Counted from the stretch's first letter, positions 7,901 to 17,196 are shown. The stretch: DNA of 64,000 nt from Bradyrhizobium aeschynomenes (GCF_013178945.1 NZ_JABFDM010000011.1:124001-188000), one strand, 5' to 3'. Made by a program: numbers and translations. The notes: generated by a model from the sequence alone, not told the origin.

Positions 7901-9973
7901 ATGTTGACGATCCTGTCCTGCCTGCCTGCCGATCATGATCTGCGCTATGTGACCGCCGCGCTGCTGGTCTGCGTGCTCGGCTCCATCCTGTCGATGCGGC
8001 TGCTCGCGCGCGTCAGACGCAACACCGGCCTGCGCCGGCTTCATCTGCTGTTTCTCGCCGGGCTGGTCGCCGGCGGCACGGTGTGGACGACGCATTTCGC
8101 CGCCATCCTCGGCTATGATGCGCCCGGCAACCGCTCGTTCGAAGTGGGCCTCACCTTTGCTTCGCTCGGCCTCTCCGTCGCGTTTTCCTGGCTCGGCTTC
8201 TTCGTCACCACCCGCACGCAGCGTGGCCCGCTGATCGAGATCGGCGGCGCGGTGTTCGGCTTCGGCATTGCCGCGATGCATTACACCGGCATGGGCGCGC
8301 TCAATCTCGAGGGCATCAGGACGTGGCACGCGCCGGCGATCTGGCTCTCGCTGGTGCTGGCAATGGGCTTCGGCGCCGTCGCCGCCAACCGCATCGCGCG
8401 CCCGGTGACGCGATTCTGCAAATATGGCAGCTCGCTCGCGATGGTGCTGGCGATCCTCAGCCTGCATTTCACCGGCATGGCGGCGCTCACCTTGGCGCCG
8501 ACGGCGGCTCTCGCCGCGCCGGCGCAGGCGCTGTCCGACAGCGTGATGCTGATCAGCATCGTCACCGGCATCGGCCTGATCATGGCGATGGCCGCCTCGG
8601 CCTACATGATCGACATGCAGGCGGCGCAGGAGGCGGTCGAAGGCTATCGGCAGCTGGCGCTGCAGGACCCGCTGACCGGCCTGCCCAACCGCAACGGCCT
8701 CGGACAACGCCTGACGCCGCTGCTGGCGGATGGCGACGAGACCGCGCATCTCGTCGTGCTCGCCATCGACCTCGACCGCTTCAAGGACATCAACGACGCG
8801 CACGGCCATGCCGCCGGCGACGCCGTGTTGACGACGATCGCCCAGCGCATCGCCGCCATCCTGCAACCGGGTGAATTCCTGGCGCGGATCGGCGGCGACG
8901 AATTCGTCGCGGTGAAGAGTGAAATCTTCGCGCGCAACGAGGCCGCGAAATTCGCCGAGCGCATGCGCACGCTGGTGCTGACGCCGGTCGAGTGGGAGGA
9001 GCGCAGCCTCTCGGTCGGTTGCAGCATCGGCATCGCGCTCTATCCCGAGCACGGCCTCAGCTCGGACGAGTTGCTCACCCGCGCGGATCTCGCGATGTAT
9101 CGCGCCAAGAGCCTCGGCCAGGGCAAGATCTGCACCTATGAGCCGTCGATGGACGAGGCCAGCCGGCGCCGTGCCGAGCTCGCGATCGACCTCAAGCGCG
9201 CGCTGGTGCGCAACGAATTCGAGCTGCACTATCAGGTGCAGAACGACACGCAGAGCGGCGAGATCATCGGCTTCGAGGCGCTGTTGCGCTGGAACCACCC
9301 GGTGAAGGGCCGCGTGCCGCCGAACGATTTCATTCCGATGGCCGAACAGACGGGACTGATCGTCGACATCGGCGACTGGGTGCTGCGCACCGCCTGCACC
9401 ACCGCCGCAAGCTGGAGCCAGCCGTTCAAGGTCGCCGTCAACGTCGCGCCGATGCAGCTCAACCACGATCTGCCGAAGCGCGTCGCCGAGGTGCTGCGCG
9501 AGACGGGCCTGGCGCCGGAACGGCTCGAAATCGAGCTGACCGAGACCGGCATCATCGCCGACCGCCAGCACGCGCTGCAGGTGATGCAGGCGCTGAAGGC
9601 GATCGGCGTCACCGTGGCGATGGACGATTTCGGCACCGGCTATTCGTCGCTGTCGACCCTGCAGGTGTTTCCGTTCGACAAGATCAAGGTCGACAAGAGC
9701 TTCATCCAGTCGGTCGAGACCAGCGTGCATGCGGCTGCGATCGTCAAGGCGACGCTGCTCTTGGGCCGCAGCCTCAACATTCCCGTGCTGGCCGAAGGCG
9801 TCGAGACCGAGCAGCACCTCGCCTTCCTGCGCGAGGAAGGCTGCACCAGCGTGCAGGGCTTCCTGTTCGGCAAGCCGATGCCGCACGAGGCGATCAGCCG
9901 GATGATCCGCGACGTGGCGGTCGCGCAGATCAGCGCCACCGAGGCGCCGGCCAAGAGCGCCGCGGCCGCGTGA
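7901..9973 (+). CDS. MHYT-GGDEF-EAL cyclic-di-GMP signalling protein
   Basis: A 690-residue membrane sensor. The N-terminal 240 residues carry seven or so membrane helices with the MHYT pattern repeated as TTHF, MHYTGM and LHFTGM, a domain proposed to bind copper and sense oxygen, CO or NO. A GGDEF domain follows with an intact RIGGDEF site (331-335). The EAL domain starts with EALLRW (459-464) and keeps the downstream phosphodiesterase residues in NVAP, ELTE, DDFGTG, KVDKSF, AEGVE and VQGF. Both cyclase and phosphodiesterase sites are therefore formally intact; in such hybrids the net activity cannot be read from sequence. ATG 7901 is chosen over the TTG six bases earlier; GAGGG lies twelve bases upstream. 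The gene appears monocistronic. Confidence 0.95.
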   Translation: MLTILSCLPADHDLRYVTAALLVCVLGSILSMRLLARVRRNTGLRRLHLLFLAGLVAGGTVWTTHFAAILGYDAPGNRSFEVGLTFASLGLSVAFSWLGFFVTTRTQRGPLIEIGGAVFGFGIAAMHYTGMGALNLEGIRTWHAPAIWLSLVLAMGFGAVAANRIARPVTRFCKYGSSLAMVLAILSLHFTGMAALTLAPTAALAAPAQALSDSVMLISIVTGIGLIMAMAASAYMIDMQAAQEAVEGYRQLALQDPLTGLPNRNGLGQRLTPLLADGDETAHLVVLAIDLDRFKDINDAHGHAAGDAVLTTIAQRIAAILQPGEFLARIGGDEFVAVKSEIFARNEAAKFAERMRTLVLTPVEWEERSLSVGCSIGIALYPEHGLSSDELLTRADLAMYRAKSLGQGKICTYEPSMDEASRRRAELAIDLKRALVRNEFELHYQVQNDTQSGEIIGFEALLRWNHPVKGRVPPNDFIPMAEQTGLIVDIGDWVLRTACTTAASWSQPFKVAVNVAPMQLNHDLPKRVAEVLRETGLAPERLEIELTETGIIADRQHALQVMQALKAIGVTVAMDDFGTGYSSLSTLQVFPFDKIKVDKSFIQSVETSVHAAAIVKATLLLGRSLNIPVLAEGVETEQHLAFLREEGCTSVQGFLFGKPMPHEAISRMIRDVAVAQISATEAPAKSAAAA

Positions 9974-10022
9974 GCGCTGAAGCAGCGGAACAGCTCGCGA
10001 GCGGACTCGCGCGGCGCGCGTA

Positions 10023-11228
10023 TCAGAACGTGCGGATGATCCTGAAGTCCAGACCGTCGGCGGCGGCGAGGTGCATGACCATGGCGGCACGGCCATGGCG
10101 GATGGCGACGTCGCCGCGGGCGCCGGAATACACGATGTTGCGGCCGGCGGCGGCGAGCGGGTGCAACGACAATGAGCCGGCGCGCTCCGCGGCCGCTTTG
10201 AGGAAACGCAGGCCTTCATAGTTCGACTGGCCGACCGAGCCGACCGGCGGCGCATCGGTGCCGAACATCGCGGTGTAGCGACTCATGAAAGCGTCATTGG
10301 CGTTGGAGCCGATGCAGCTGAAATAGCCGGACGCGGAATACAGGTTCTCGGTGTTGTCGGCGCCGATGCCGAGCAGCACGGTCTCGTCGACCGCGCCAGC
10401 CAGCCGCAACGTCGTGGCGGCAAGGCCGGATTCGCCGAACGCCCGGTTGAAGGTGATGCAATCGGTGCCGATCAGCGAGATCAGCACGACGTCGGGCTTG
10501 GCGGCGCGGATGCGCGCCAGATGAGCCTCGTGATCATCATTGCCGACGGGCACGAATTCCTCGCCGACGACGTGGCCGCCGGCCTCGGTGATGTAGGTCT
10601 TGGTGGAACGATGCGACTGCCACGGCCAGACATAGTCGCTGCCGATCAGGTACCAGCGCTTGGCGCCCTTGTTCTCCGCCAACCAGTGAATGGCGGGGCG
10701 GGTCTGGCTGTGCGGCGTCTCGCCGATCGCCATCACCCCCGGCGTGCGCTCGCCGCCCTCATAGACCGGCGTATAGACATACGGGATGCGGCCGCGCGTC
10801 AGACGGCGCAACGCGAGTCTCACCGCGCTGATATGCGAGCCCATCACGACGTCGATTTCGTCGAAGTCGAGCGCGTCGCGGGCGCGCGCGACGACTTCCT
10901 CGACCGGGCCGCCGGAGTCATAGAATGACAATTCGATCTCGCGGCCGAGGATGCCGCCGCGGCGGTTGATCTCGGACACGGCCAGCAGCGCGCTATTGGT
11001 CGCGGCGGGGCCCCAGATGCCGGGCGAGCCGGAGAAGGTGATGAAATTGCCGATGCGCAGTTTGCTGCGGGAGCCGCGGCGCGCGATGCTGTCGGGATCG
11101 AAGGGGGCCAGCGACGTCAGGCCGCTCCGCTGGGGCGGACTCCTGAACAGCAGGGATGGCGGCAGGCTGACGCGCCCGGCCGTGACGGATCCTGTCGAGA
11201 GCACACCCACTCCTTGGCCCGCAACCAT
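10023..11228 (-). CDS. AmiC/UrtA-like branched-chain-type substrate-binding protein
   Basis: A 401-residue type I periplasmic-binding fold. The core begins with KLRIGNFITFSGSPGIWGPAA and continues with NRRGGILGREIELSFYDSGG, a typical Peripla_BP_6 opening. The stretch TENLYSASGYFSCI and the overall length resemble the AmiC/FmdD/UrtA subgroup that binds short amides or urea. No convincing signal peptide is visible from the start used, and no ABC permease or ATPase gene is adjacent. It could therefore be a cytoplasmic sensor, as AmiC is, rather than a transporter component. The start at 11228 has no strong ribosome site, so a different N-terminus is possible. It is divergent from a MarR-family gene across a short region with a palindrome. 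Confidence 0.85.
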   Translation of the reverse strand: MVAGQGVGVLSTGSVTAGRVSLPPSLLFRSPPQRSGLTSLAPFDPDSIARRGSRSKLRIGNFITFSGSPGIWGPAATNSALLAVSEINRRGGILGREIELSFYDSGGPVEEVVARARDALDFDEIDVVMGSHISAVRLALRRLTRGRIPYVYTPVYEGGERTPGVMAIGETPHSQTRPAIHWLAENKGAKRWYLIGSDYVWPWQSHRSTKTYITEAGGHVVGEEFVPVGNDDHEAHLARIRAAKPDVVLISLIGTDCITFNRAFGESGLAATTLRLAGAVDETVLLGIGADNTENLYSASGYFSCIGSNANDAFMSRYTAMFGTDAPPVGSVGQSNYEGLRFLKAAAERAGSLSLHPLAAAGRNIVYSGARGDVAIRHGRAAMVMHLAAADGLDFRIIRTF

Positions 11229-11307
11229 GGTTGGCCCGACACTGTGGGCCGGCGGTCATACGCCGTCAAAATCAGCACGCGTTCGGCAAATATCCTATTC
11301 GAAAATG

Positions 11308-11319
11308 TTGAATGTTCAA
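11308..11319. promoter_or_regulatory. Palindrome in the divergent region before a MarR gene
   Basis: TTGAA, TG, TTCAA lies in the most AT-rich stretch between the binding-protein gene and the MarR-family gene. Size and symmetry suit a MarR-type operator controlling one or both genes. There is no binding evidence; it is proposed from symmetry and position. Confidence 0.4.
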
Positions 11320-11393
11320 GAATTGGGATGCATATAGATCGGGCAGCAACTGCCGGACATTCATTCAAATCGGGACCGCAAGCGAAGTTCACC

Positions 11394-11837
11394 GTGGCCA
11401 AACCGCCCCATCCCAACACCCCCCTCACCGAACATCTCGCCTATCTGCTCGCGCAGGCCAACCGGGAGATCAACCGGCAGCTGGAATCGCGCCTGAGCAC
11501 GGAGGGCGTTCCCGTCGAGCAATGGCGCATCCTCAAGGTGCTGTCGGACGGCGAGGGGCATTCGATGGGCGATCTCGCCGAAGCCGTGCTGCTGAACCAT
11601 CCGACCCTGACCAAGATGATCGACCGCATGGTATCGGACTCGCTGGTCTACCGCCGCCAGGATGCGAATGACCGCCGCAAGGTGCTGATGTTCATCAGCG
11701 ACCGCGGCAAGGCACTGTGCAAGCGACTGAACTCGCTGGCTGCCAGCCAGGAGGCGTACATCCTGGCGAACTACGGCGACAAGGCGACGGGTGAGCTGAA
11801 GCGGCTGCTGGAGAACCTGATCGACGCGGCGAGCTGA
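11394..11837 (+). CDS. MarR-family transcriptional regulator
   Basis: A winged-helix regulator of 147 residues from GTG 11394; an in-frame ATG at 11328 would add 22. LTEHLAYLLAQANREINRQLESRL forms the dimer helix, VPVEQWRILKVLSDGEG the first helices of the DNA-binding domain, and LLNHPTLTKMIDRMVSDSLVYRR the recognition helix. The wing DANDRRKVLMFISDRGK contains the conserved DRR. The later start is favoured because the palindrome at 11308-11319 and AT-rich promoter-like DNA lie just before the earlier ATG, but this is not decisive. The neighbours, an amide-type binding protein and an acyl-CoA synthetase, suggest a small carboxylic or aromatic compound as ligand; this is inference. Confidence 0.9.
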   Translation: MAKPPHPNTPLTEHLAYLLAQANREINRQLESRLSTEGVPVEQWRILKVLSDGEGHSMGDLAEAVLLNHPTLTKMIDRMVSDSLVYRRQDANDRRKVLMFISDRGKALCKRLNSLAASQEAYILANYGDKATGELKRLLENLIDAAS

Positions 11838-11913
11838 AGAGGCTGCGGACAGCGATATCCAGCGTCACGATCGCAACGCTCAAAGATCTGATGTTGTGGA
11901 GCTGTGTATGAAT

Positions 11914-12075
11914 GCGCCCTCTCCCCTTGTGGGAGAGGGCATGTAGGACGGTGCAGCAAGCTCGGTCGGGTGAGGGGTTTCTCTCCGCGAGCGTCACTCG
12001 CCGAGAGAAACCCCTCACTCAACCGCACGCGCGGATCGGCCAGAGATGGCCCTCTCCCACAAGGGGAGAGGGCGC
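11914..12075. repeat. Nested palindrome element bounded by exact 27-base inverted repeats
   Basis: The ends 11914-11940 and 12049-12075 are exact reverse complements of each other, and each contains its own hairpin (GCCCTCTCCC and GGGAGAGGGC). Inside, 11970-11985 and 12003-12018 form a perfect sixteen-base stem beginning GTGAGGGGTTTCTCTC. It belongs to the CTCTCCCC/GTGAGGGG family seen at 53.8, 59.8, 60.0 and 62.6 kb. It occupies the gap between the MarR gene and the acyl-CoA synthetase, and could end transcription of the former. Confidence 0.8.
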
Positions 12076-12316
12076 TGTATTGCACAGCGCGTAGCGCCGC
12101 TCGATGAGTAAGGCACAGCTCCCCTCCCGCCAAGCACCGCTGCAGCGCAGCGTCGCTGCGACAAAACTCCCGGCATCCCCGATCACGCCGGGATGGACGC
12201 AAGACGAATCCTCCCTCATCCTGTCATCTGACGATCGCGACGAACGGGCCACAGAGCCCGCGCGCGATCACCGGCCTCGCATGGCCGGACGAGGACACGA
12301 CACAGGAGGACAGGCC

Positions 12317-14236
12317 ATGGGCATTCCTATGGGCATTCATCGGCTCGATCGCGCCATCGGCAGCGACTATCCGACATTCGCCAGCACGGCGGACATCCGC
12401 GCCTTCGAGCAGACGCCGTACAGCGACCGCATCGCCGCTGAGAGCACGTATGAGGCACTGAAGTGCGGGGCGTCGGCCAATCCGGACGCGCCCGCGATCC
12501 AGTTTCTGCAGAATGCCGACCCGGCGGATACGCCCGTGGTGATCACCTATCGCGATCTCCTCGCGCGGGTGACGCAGGCGGCGAACATGTTTCACGCGCT
12601 CGGCGTCGGCCCCGACGACGTCGTCAGCTTCATGCTGCCGCTGGTGCCCGAAGCCTTCATCACGCTGTTCGGCGCGGAGGCCGCAGGCATCGCCAACCCG
12701 GTCAACCCGCTGCTCGAGCCGCACCAGATCGCGGAGATTCTCGACGCTGCCAAGACCAAGGTGCTGGTGGCGCTCGGCCCCCTGCCCGGCACCGACATCT
12801 GGCAGAAGGTCGAGAAGATCCGCGGCAGCCTGAGACATCTCAAGGCGATCGTACAGGTCTACGGCGGTGGCGGCGACCCGGCCAACGGCATCCACGCCTT
12901 CAACGACCTGATCAAGCCGCAGCCGAGCGATCACCTCGTCAGCGGCCGGCAGATCAAGGCGAGCGACACCGCGGCCTATTTCCACACCGGCGGCACCACC
13001 GGCACGCCCAAGCTGGTGCGTCACAGCCACGGCAACCAGGTCTACCAGGCCTGGGCGATCAACATGATCCTGAAGGCCAGGCCCGGCGGCACCTTGCTGT
13101 TCGGCATGCCGCTGTTCCATGTCGGCGGCTCGCTGACGCAGGCGCTGCAGACGCTCTCCGCCGGAGGCTGCCTCGTCGTGCTCTCCGGCGCCGGCTGGCG
13201 CAATCCGAATGCGGTGCGCAACATCTGGGGTCTGGTCGAGCGCTTCAAGCCGGAGACGCTGTCGAGCGTGCCCACCGTGCTCGCGGCGACGCTGGCTGTG
13301 CCGCAAGGCAGCGCCGATATCTCCAGCCTGCGCTATGCCGCCGGCGGCGGCTCGGCAATTCCGGTCGCGGTCGGACAGGCGATCATGGACAAGCTCAAGC
13401 TGCCGGTGATCGAGGTCTACGGCATGACCGAGACCGCGAGCGTGCACACCATGGCCTATCCGGACCAGCCGATCCGGCTCGGCTCGGTCGGCCTGCCCGT
13501 GCCCTATGCCAAGGTGCGCATCGTCAGGCTCGACGCCGACGGCCGCTATGAGCGTGACTGCGCGGCGGACGAGATCGGCGTCGTCATCATGGCCGGGCCG
13601 GGGGTGTTCTCCGGCTATCTCGATGACGCCCATAACAAGGGCGCCTTCATCGACGGCCATTGGGTCAATTCCGGCGATCTCGGCCGGCTCGACGCCGACG
13701 GCTTCCTGTGGATCACCGGCCGCGCCAAGGACCTCGTGATCCGCGGCGGCCACAACATCGATCCGGCGCCGATCGAGGAGATCCTGTTCCAGCATCCGGA
13801 CGTGGGATTCGCCGCGGTAGTCGGCCAGCCCGACGCTTATGCCGGCGAGCTGCCGATCGGCTATGTGCAGCTCAAGCCGGGTGCTGCCGTGCAGCCGGGC
13901 GAACTGGAGGACTGGGTGCGCGCCCGCACGCCGGAGCGTGCCGCGGTGCCGGTGCAGATCATCCCGATCGATCCGATGCCGGTGACCGGCGTCGGCAAGG
14001 TGTTCAAGCCGCAACTGCGCTGGGACGCCGCGACGCGCGTGTTCACAAAAGTGCTGTCGCAGCTCACCGACCGCGGCATCGATTGCAGCGTCAAGGTCGG
14101 CGCGCATGGCAGCCACGGCAGCCTTGCGACGGTGACGCTACGCAACGTGCCGGCGGAGCAGCGCGAGGCGATCGAAAACGAGGTGCACACGCTGCTGGCG
14201 CCGTTCGTGATCCGGCATGAGGTGGTGATGGGGTGA
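12317..14236 (+). CDS. Acyl-CoA synthetase (AMP-binding, ANL superfamily)
   Basis: A 639-residue acyl-activating enzyme that forms an acyl-adenylate and then the CoA thioester. The phosphate-binding loop is TGGTTGTPK (224-232). VYGMTETAS and NSGDLGRLDADGFLWITGRAKDLVIRGGHNIDP are the A5, A7 and A8 core motifs. VTGVGKVFKPQLR holds the catalytic lysine of the mobile C-terminal domain. About 70 residues follow that lysine, longer than usual. The substrate is not evident. AGGAGGA sits seven bases before ATG 12317, clearly setting the start despite open frame further upstream. It lies alone after a palindromic element; the upstream MarR regulator may or may not control it. Confidence 0.93.
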   Translation: MGIPMGIHRLDRAIGSDYPTFASTADIRAFEQTPYSDRIAAESTYEALKCGASANPDAPAIQFLQNADPADTPVVITYRDLLARVTQAANMFHALGVGPDDVVSFMLPLVPEAFITLFGAEAAGIANPVNPLLEPHQIAEILDAAKTKVLVALGPLPGTDIWQKVEKIRGSLRHLKAIVQVYGGGGDPANGIHAFNDLIKPQPSDHLVSGRQIKASDTAAYFHTGGTTGTPKLVRHSHGNQVYQAWAINMILKARPGGTLLFGMPLFHVGGSLTQALQTLSAGGCLVVLSGAGWRNPNAVRNIWGLVERFKPETLSSVPTVLAATLAVPQGSADISSLRYAAGGGSAIPVAVGQAIMDKLKLPVIEVYGMTETASVHTMAYPDQPIRLGSVGLPVPYAKVRIVRLDADGRYERDCAADEIGVVIMAGPGVFSGYLDDAHNKGAFIDGHWVNSGDLGRLDADGFLWITGRAKDLVIRGGHNIDPAPIEEILFQHPDVGFAAVVGQPDAYAGELPIGYVQLKPGAAVQPGELEDWVRARTPERAAVPVQIIPIDPMPVTGVGKVFKPQLRWDAATRVFTKVLSQLTDRGIDCSVKVGAHGSHGSLATVTLRNVPAEQREAIENEVHTLLAPFVIRHEVVMG

Positions 14237-14335
14237 ACGGCGGACGCGTCATCCTCCGTCCAGGCTCCTGGCGTGCGGCGTCTCATGGGAAGATAGAGAG
14301 CCGTCGCAACAAACGATCAAGTCAGTTCGTTGCTC

Positions 14336-14426
14336 CGTCATGCCCGGGCTTGTCCCGGGCATCCACGCCGTGCTCAGCGTGCCGAACGACGTGGATGGCC
14401 GGGACAGCCCGGCCATGACGACGTGG
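14336..14426. repeat. Paired REP-like palindrome
   Basis: Two hairpins face each other: CCCGGGCTTGTCCCGGG near 14344-14360 and GGCCGGGACAGCCCGGCC near 14397-14414, with outer CGTCATG/CATGACG and CATCCACG/CGTGGATG ends. It is the same family as the core of 2813-3043. It lies between convergent genes (acyl-CoA synthetase and glycerophosphodiesterase) and may double as a bidirectional terminator. Confidence 0.8.
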
Positions 14427-14442
14427 AGAGTGAGAGCGCAAT

Positions 14443-15465
14443 TTATTTGATCGGAATGCCCGGCCCCAGCCGTTCGACATCCAATATGAGCGGCTTTGCC
14501 AATCCTTTGTCGACCGCAACACGACGCAACAGGTTCGGCCAATCGGAGATGATACCGTCGACACCGACATCCATCAGTTGCGCCATGTCCTCCGGCTTGT
14601 TGACGGTCCACACCACGACCTGCAGACCGAGCGCATGCGCCTCATCGACCAGCTCCGGCGAGACCTCGGTGTAGTACGGCGACCAGACCTTACCGCCCGC
14701 GGCGTTGATTGTGCGCGGCAGCGAGCCACCGTAATCCGCGGGATTGAAGCCGGCCGTCCAGCGCGTGGCTTCCGTCAGCGAGACCGTCGGCGTCTTGCCA
14801 CCCTGCCGGGACAGATAGACGGTCGGGATGTTTGGTGCGCGCCGCTGCACCAATTGCAAGGTGCGCCAGTCGAACGACTGGATCATGACGCGGCCGGTGA
14901 AGTTCTCAGCCTCGATCAGGTCGAGCAGCAAGGCGACGAACCGATCAGGCTCCGGAGCTTCTCCGGTAAGCGCAGGATCGAGCTTGGTCTCGATATTCAA
15001 GCGCGCGTGGTCCACGCCCGAACGCCGGACGAGATCGATGACCTGCTTCAGGGTCGGAATCCGCGGCGGCGGCACGCCGCCGGTGAGCACCTGCTGAAAC
15101 GGAAACTGCTTGGCATAGTCGCTAGCGGGACGGATCTGGCCGACATCGTAGGACTGCACTTCAGACAGCGGCAGATCGATCAGTAGCGGCCCGGGCGACG
15201 CGACGTAGTTGCCGGCTGCATCCCTTGCGAGATCGGGATTGAGCCGCCGTTCATGAGAGACGACCAGCACGCCGTCGCGTGTGACGCCGACGTCGAGCTC
15301 GAGCGTGTCGACGCGAAGCGCCAGCGCGGCCGTGAAGGCCTGCAGCGTGTTCTCCGGATACAGCGCGCGCCCGCCGCGATGCGCCTCGATATCGAAGGCC
15401 GCGGCCGGGCTGCCGAGGGCCGCCAACAACAGCACCGCGGCGAGGGAGAGAGATCGATGTCGCAT
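14443..15465 (-). CDS. Glycerophosphodiester phosphodiesterase, exported
   Basis: A 340-residue protein that should hydrolyse glycerophosphodiesters to glycerol-3-phosphate and an alcohol. A clear Sec signal peptide (basic MRHR, hydrophobic core, cleavage after about Ala23 in SPAAA) points to the periplasm, as for GlpQ. The GDPD TIM barrel starts at once with IEAHRGG (His29), then LYPENTLQAF and LELDVGVTRDGVLVVSHE, which supply the metal ligands and second histidine. LNIETKLDP and QSFDWRTLQ are further family strands, and VDGIISDWPNLL ends the barrel. The start is fixed by the signal peptide. The divergent region toward the FAD monooxygenase is short and shows no other gene. Confidence 0.95.
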   Translation of the reverse strand: MRHRSLSLAAVLLLAALGSPAAAFDIEAHRGGRALYPENTLQAFTAALALRVDTLELDVGVTRDGVLVVSHERRLNPDLARDAAGNYVASPGPLLIDLPLSEVQSYDVGQIRPASDYAKQFPFQQVLTGGVPPPRIPTLKQVIDLVRRSGVDHARLNIETKLDPALTGEAPEPDRFVALLLDLIEAENFTGRVMIQSFDWRTLQLVQRRAPNIPTVYLSRQGGKTPTVSLTEATRWTAGFNPADYGGSLPRTINAAGGKVWSPYYTEVSPELVDEAHALGLQVVVWTVNKPEDMAQLMDVGVDGIISDWPNLLRRVAVDKGLAKPLILDVERLGPGIPIK

Positions 15466-15683
15466 GGCACCAGCCTACCATGGGACGGCCGATTGCCCAT
15501 TCCTCTTGTCTCAACTGGCCTTCTGAACTAGGCCTTTTCCATCAGACTGGCAGAGAATGCCGGTCGAGGATCGAGGGGAGGCGATCCGCGCGCGGTTCAA
15601 TGCCGCGCCCGCATTCCCTTGGCCCTTTTTCGAGCCTTGTTTTTCGAGTTCACGCGCGACGGACCATGCCCAGGACAATGCCC

Positions 15684-16982
15684 ATGACCGACCTTCCTGT
15701 CCTCATCGCCGGCGGCGGCATTGGCGGCCTCGCGACGGCGCTGACCTTGCAGCAGATCGGCGTGCCCTGCCTGGTTTATGAGAGCGTGCGCGAGATGCGG
15801 CCGCTGGGGGTCGGCATCAACCTGCAGCCCAATGCGGTGCGCGAGCTTTATGATCTCGGCATCGGCGCCGACGATCTCGACCAGGTCGGCGTACCCGCGA
15901 AGGAATGGGCGCTGGTCGGGCTGAACGGCAACGACATCTATACCGAGCCGCGCGGGCTGCTCGCCGGCTACAACTGGCCGCAATATGCGGTGCATCGCGG
16001 CAAGCTGCATATGCTGCTGTACAGCCGGCTGGTGCAGCGCGCGGGCGCACAGACCGTGCGGCTCGGCAGCCGCGTGAGCGGCTATGAGAAGAACGCGGAG
16101 GGCACGGTGACGGCGCGCATCGAGCACGCCGATGGGTCGCGCTCCGAGCAGCGCGGCCGGCTGCTGATCGGCGCCGACGGCATTCATTCGGCGGTGCGCG
16201 CGCAGATGCATCCTACACAGCCGCCGATCCATTGGGGCGGCGCCGTGATGTGGCGCGGCGTCACCTGGGCGAAGCCGATGCGCACCGGCTCGTCCTTCGT
16301 CGGGCTCGGCACGCATCGCCACCGCGTCGTGGTCTATCCGATCTCGCATCCCGATCCGAAGACGGGGCTGGCGCTGATCAACTGGATCGCGGAGGTGACG
16401 ATGGACAACACCGAGGGCTGGAAGCAGACCGGCTGGTTCCGGCAGGTCCCAGTCGCCGAGTTTGCCCATCATTTCGCCGGCTGGACCTATGACTGGCTCG
16501 ACGTGCCCGCGCTGATCGCCGGCGCCGACGGCGCCTATGAGAACCCGATGATCGACCGCGATCCGGTGCCGACCTGGGTCGACGGCCCGGTCGCGCTGAT
16601 GGGCGACGCCGCGCATGCGATGTATCCGACCGGCAGCAACGGCGCGAGCCAGGCGATCGTCGATGCCCGCGTGCTCGGCACCTGCCTGCTGGCTCATGGC
16701 GTGACGCCGGCCGCGCTCGCCGCCTATGACGAGAAGCTTTGCGGCCCGATTTCGGCGGTGATCCTGCGCAACCGCGGCGCCGGCCCGTTCGGATTGCTCA
16801 ACCTGGTCGACGAGCGCTGCGGCGGCACGTTCACCAACATTGACGAGGTTGTGCCGCCGGCCGAGCGCGAGGCGTTCATGGCCAACTACAAGAAGGCCGC
16901 GGGTTTTGCGATCGAGCAGCTCAACGCCGCGCCGCGGACGATTGCCGAAGGCGCGATGGTCGACGCCGCCAAGGCTGCCTGA
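15684..16982 (+). CDS. FAD-dependent monooxygenase (flavin-dependent oxidoreductase)
   Basis: A 432-residue class A flavoprotein. The N-terminal dinucleotide fold VLIAGGGIGGLATALTLQQIG binds FAD. LLIGADGIHSAVRAQMH is the DG motif, and VALMGDAAHAMYPTGSNGASQAI is the GD motif that closes the FAD site. Such enzymes hydroxylate aromatic or heteroaromatic substrates using NAD(P)H and oxygen; PhzS and salicylate hydroxylase are relatives, but the substrate cannot be told. ATG 15684 is preferred because AGGACA lies seven bases upstream; in-frame ATGs at 15666 and 15678 would add six or two residues. It appears monocistronic, with repeats downstream. Confidence 0.93.
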   Translation: MTDLPVLIAGGGIGGLATALTLQQIGVPCLVYESVREMRPLGVGINLQPNAVRELYDLGIGADDLDQVGVPAKEWALVGLNGNDIYTEPRGLLAGYNWPQYAVHRGKLHMLLYSRLVQRAGAQTVRLGSRVSGYEKNAEGTVTARIEHADGSRSEQRGRLLIGADGIHSAVRAQMHPTQPPIHWGGAVMWRGVTWAKPMRTGSSFVGLGTHRHRVVVYPISHPDPKTGLALINWIAEVTMDNTEGWKQTGWFRQVPVAEFAHHFAGWTYDWLDVPALIAGADGAYENPMIDRDPVPTWVDGPVALMGDAAHAMYPTGSNGASQAIVDARVLGTCLLAHGVTPAALAAYDEKLCGPISAVILRNRGAGPFGLLNLVDERCGGTFTNIDEVVPPAEREAFMANYKKAAGFAIEQLNAAPRTIAEGAMVDAAKAA

Positions 16983-17013
16983 CTTTCTCGGAAGCTGTCT
17001 GCCCACCCTCGAT

Positions 17014-17165
17014 GTCGTCCCGGGCAAGCACCTCGGCGCATCGCGCCGATGTGCGCCGACCCGGGACCCATACTCCGCGGCAGAAATTAGCAGCCACGCT
17101 GGAGCGACCAGCCTGCGTCACAACATCATCCTGTGGTTATGGATCCCGGCGTTCGCCGGGATGAC
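17014..17165. repeat. Split palindromic repeat (GTCGTCCC...GGGATGAC type)
   Basis: The left end GTCGTCCCGGGCAAG with GACCCGGGACCCATA and the right end TGTGGTTATGGATCCCGG, GTTCGCCGGGATGAC are inverted relatives separated by unrelated bases. The same design occurs at 21536-21652, 36655-36774 and 58124-58277. It lies after the FAD monooxygenase. Confidence 0.75.
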
Positions 17166-17196
17166 ACTCGTGGTTTGGCGCGCAGCTCGCGCAACA

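Noticed and set aside
7892..10255. A 787-codon minus-strand frame opposite the MHYT-GGDEF-EAL gene
   Set aside because: The plus strand encodes clear GGDEF and EAL motifs; the opposite translation is low-complexity Arg/His/Gln-rich, typical of an antisense shadow in high-GC DNA.
11328..11393. ATG 11328 as start of the first MarR gene
   Set aside because: It lies just after a promoter-like AT-rich palindrome and adds 22 residues without family similarity; kept only as an alternative.
12224..14116. A 630-codon minus-strand frame opposite the acyl-CoA synthetase
   Set aside because: The plus strand has all adenylation motifs and a strong ribosome site; the shadow has none.
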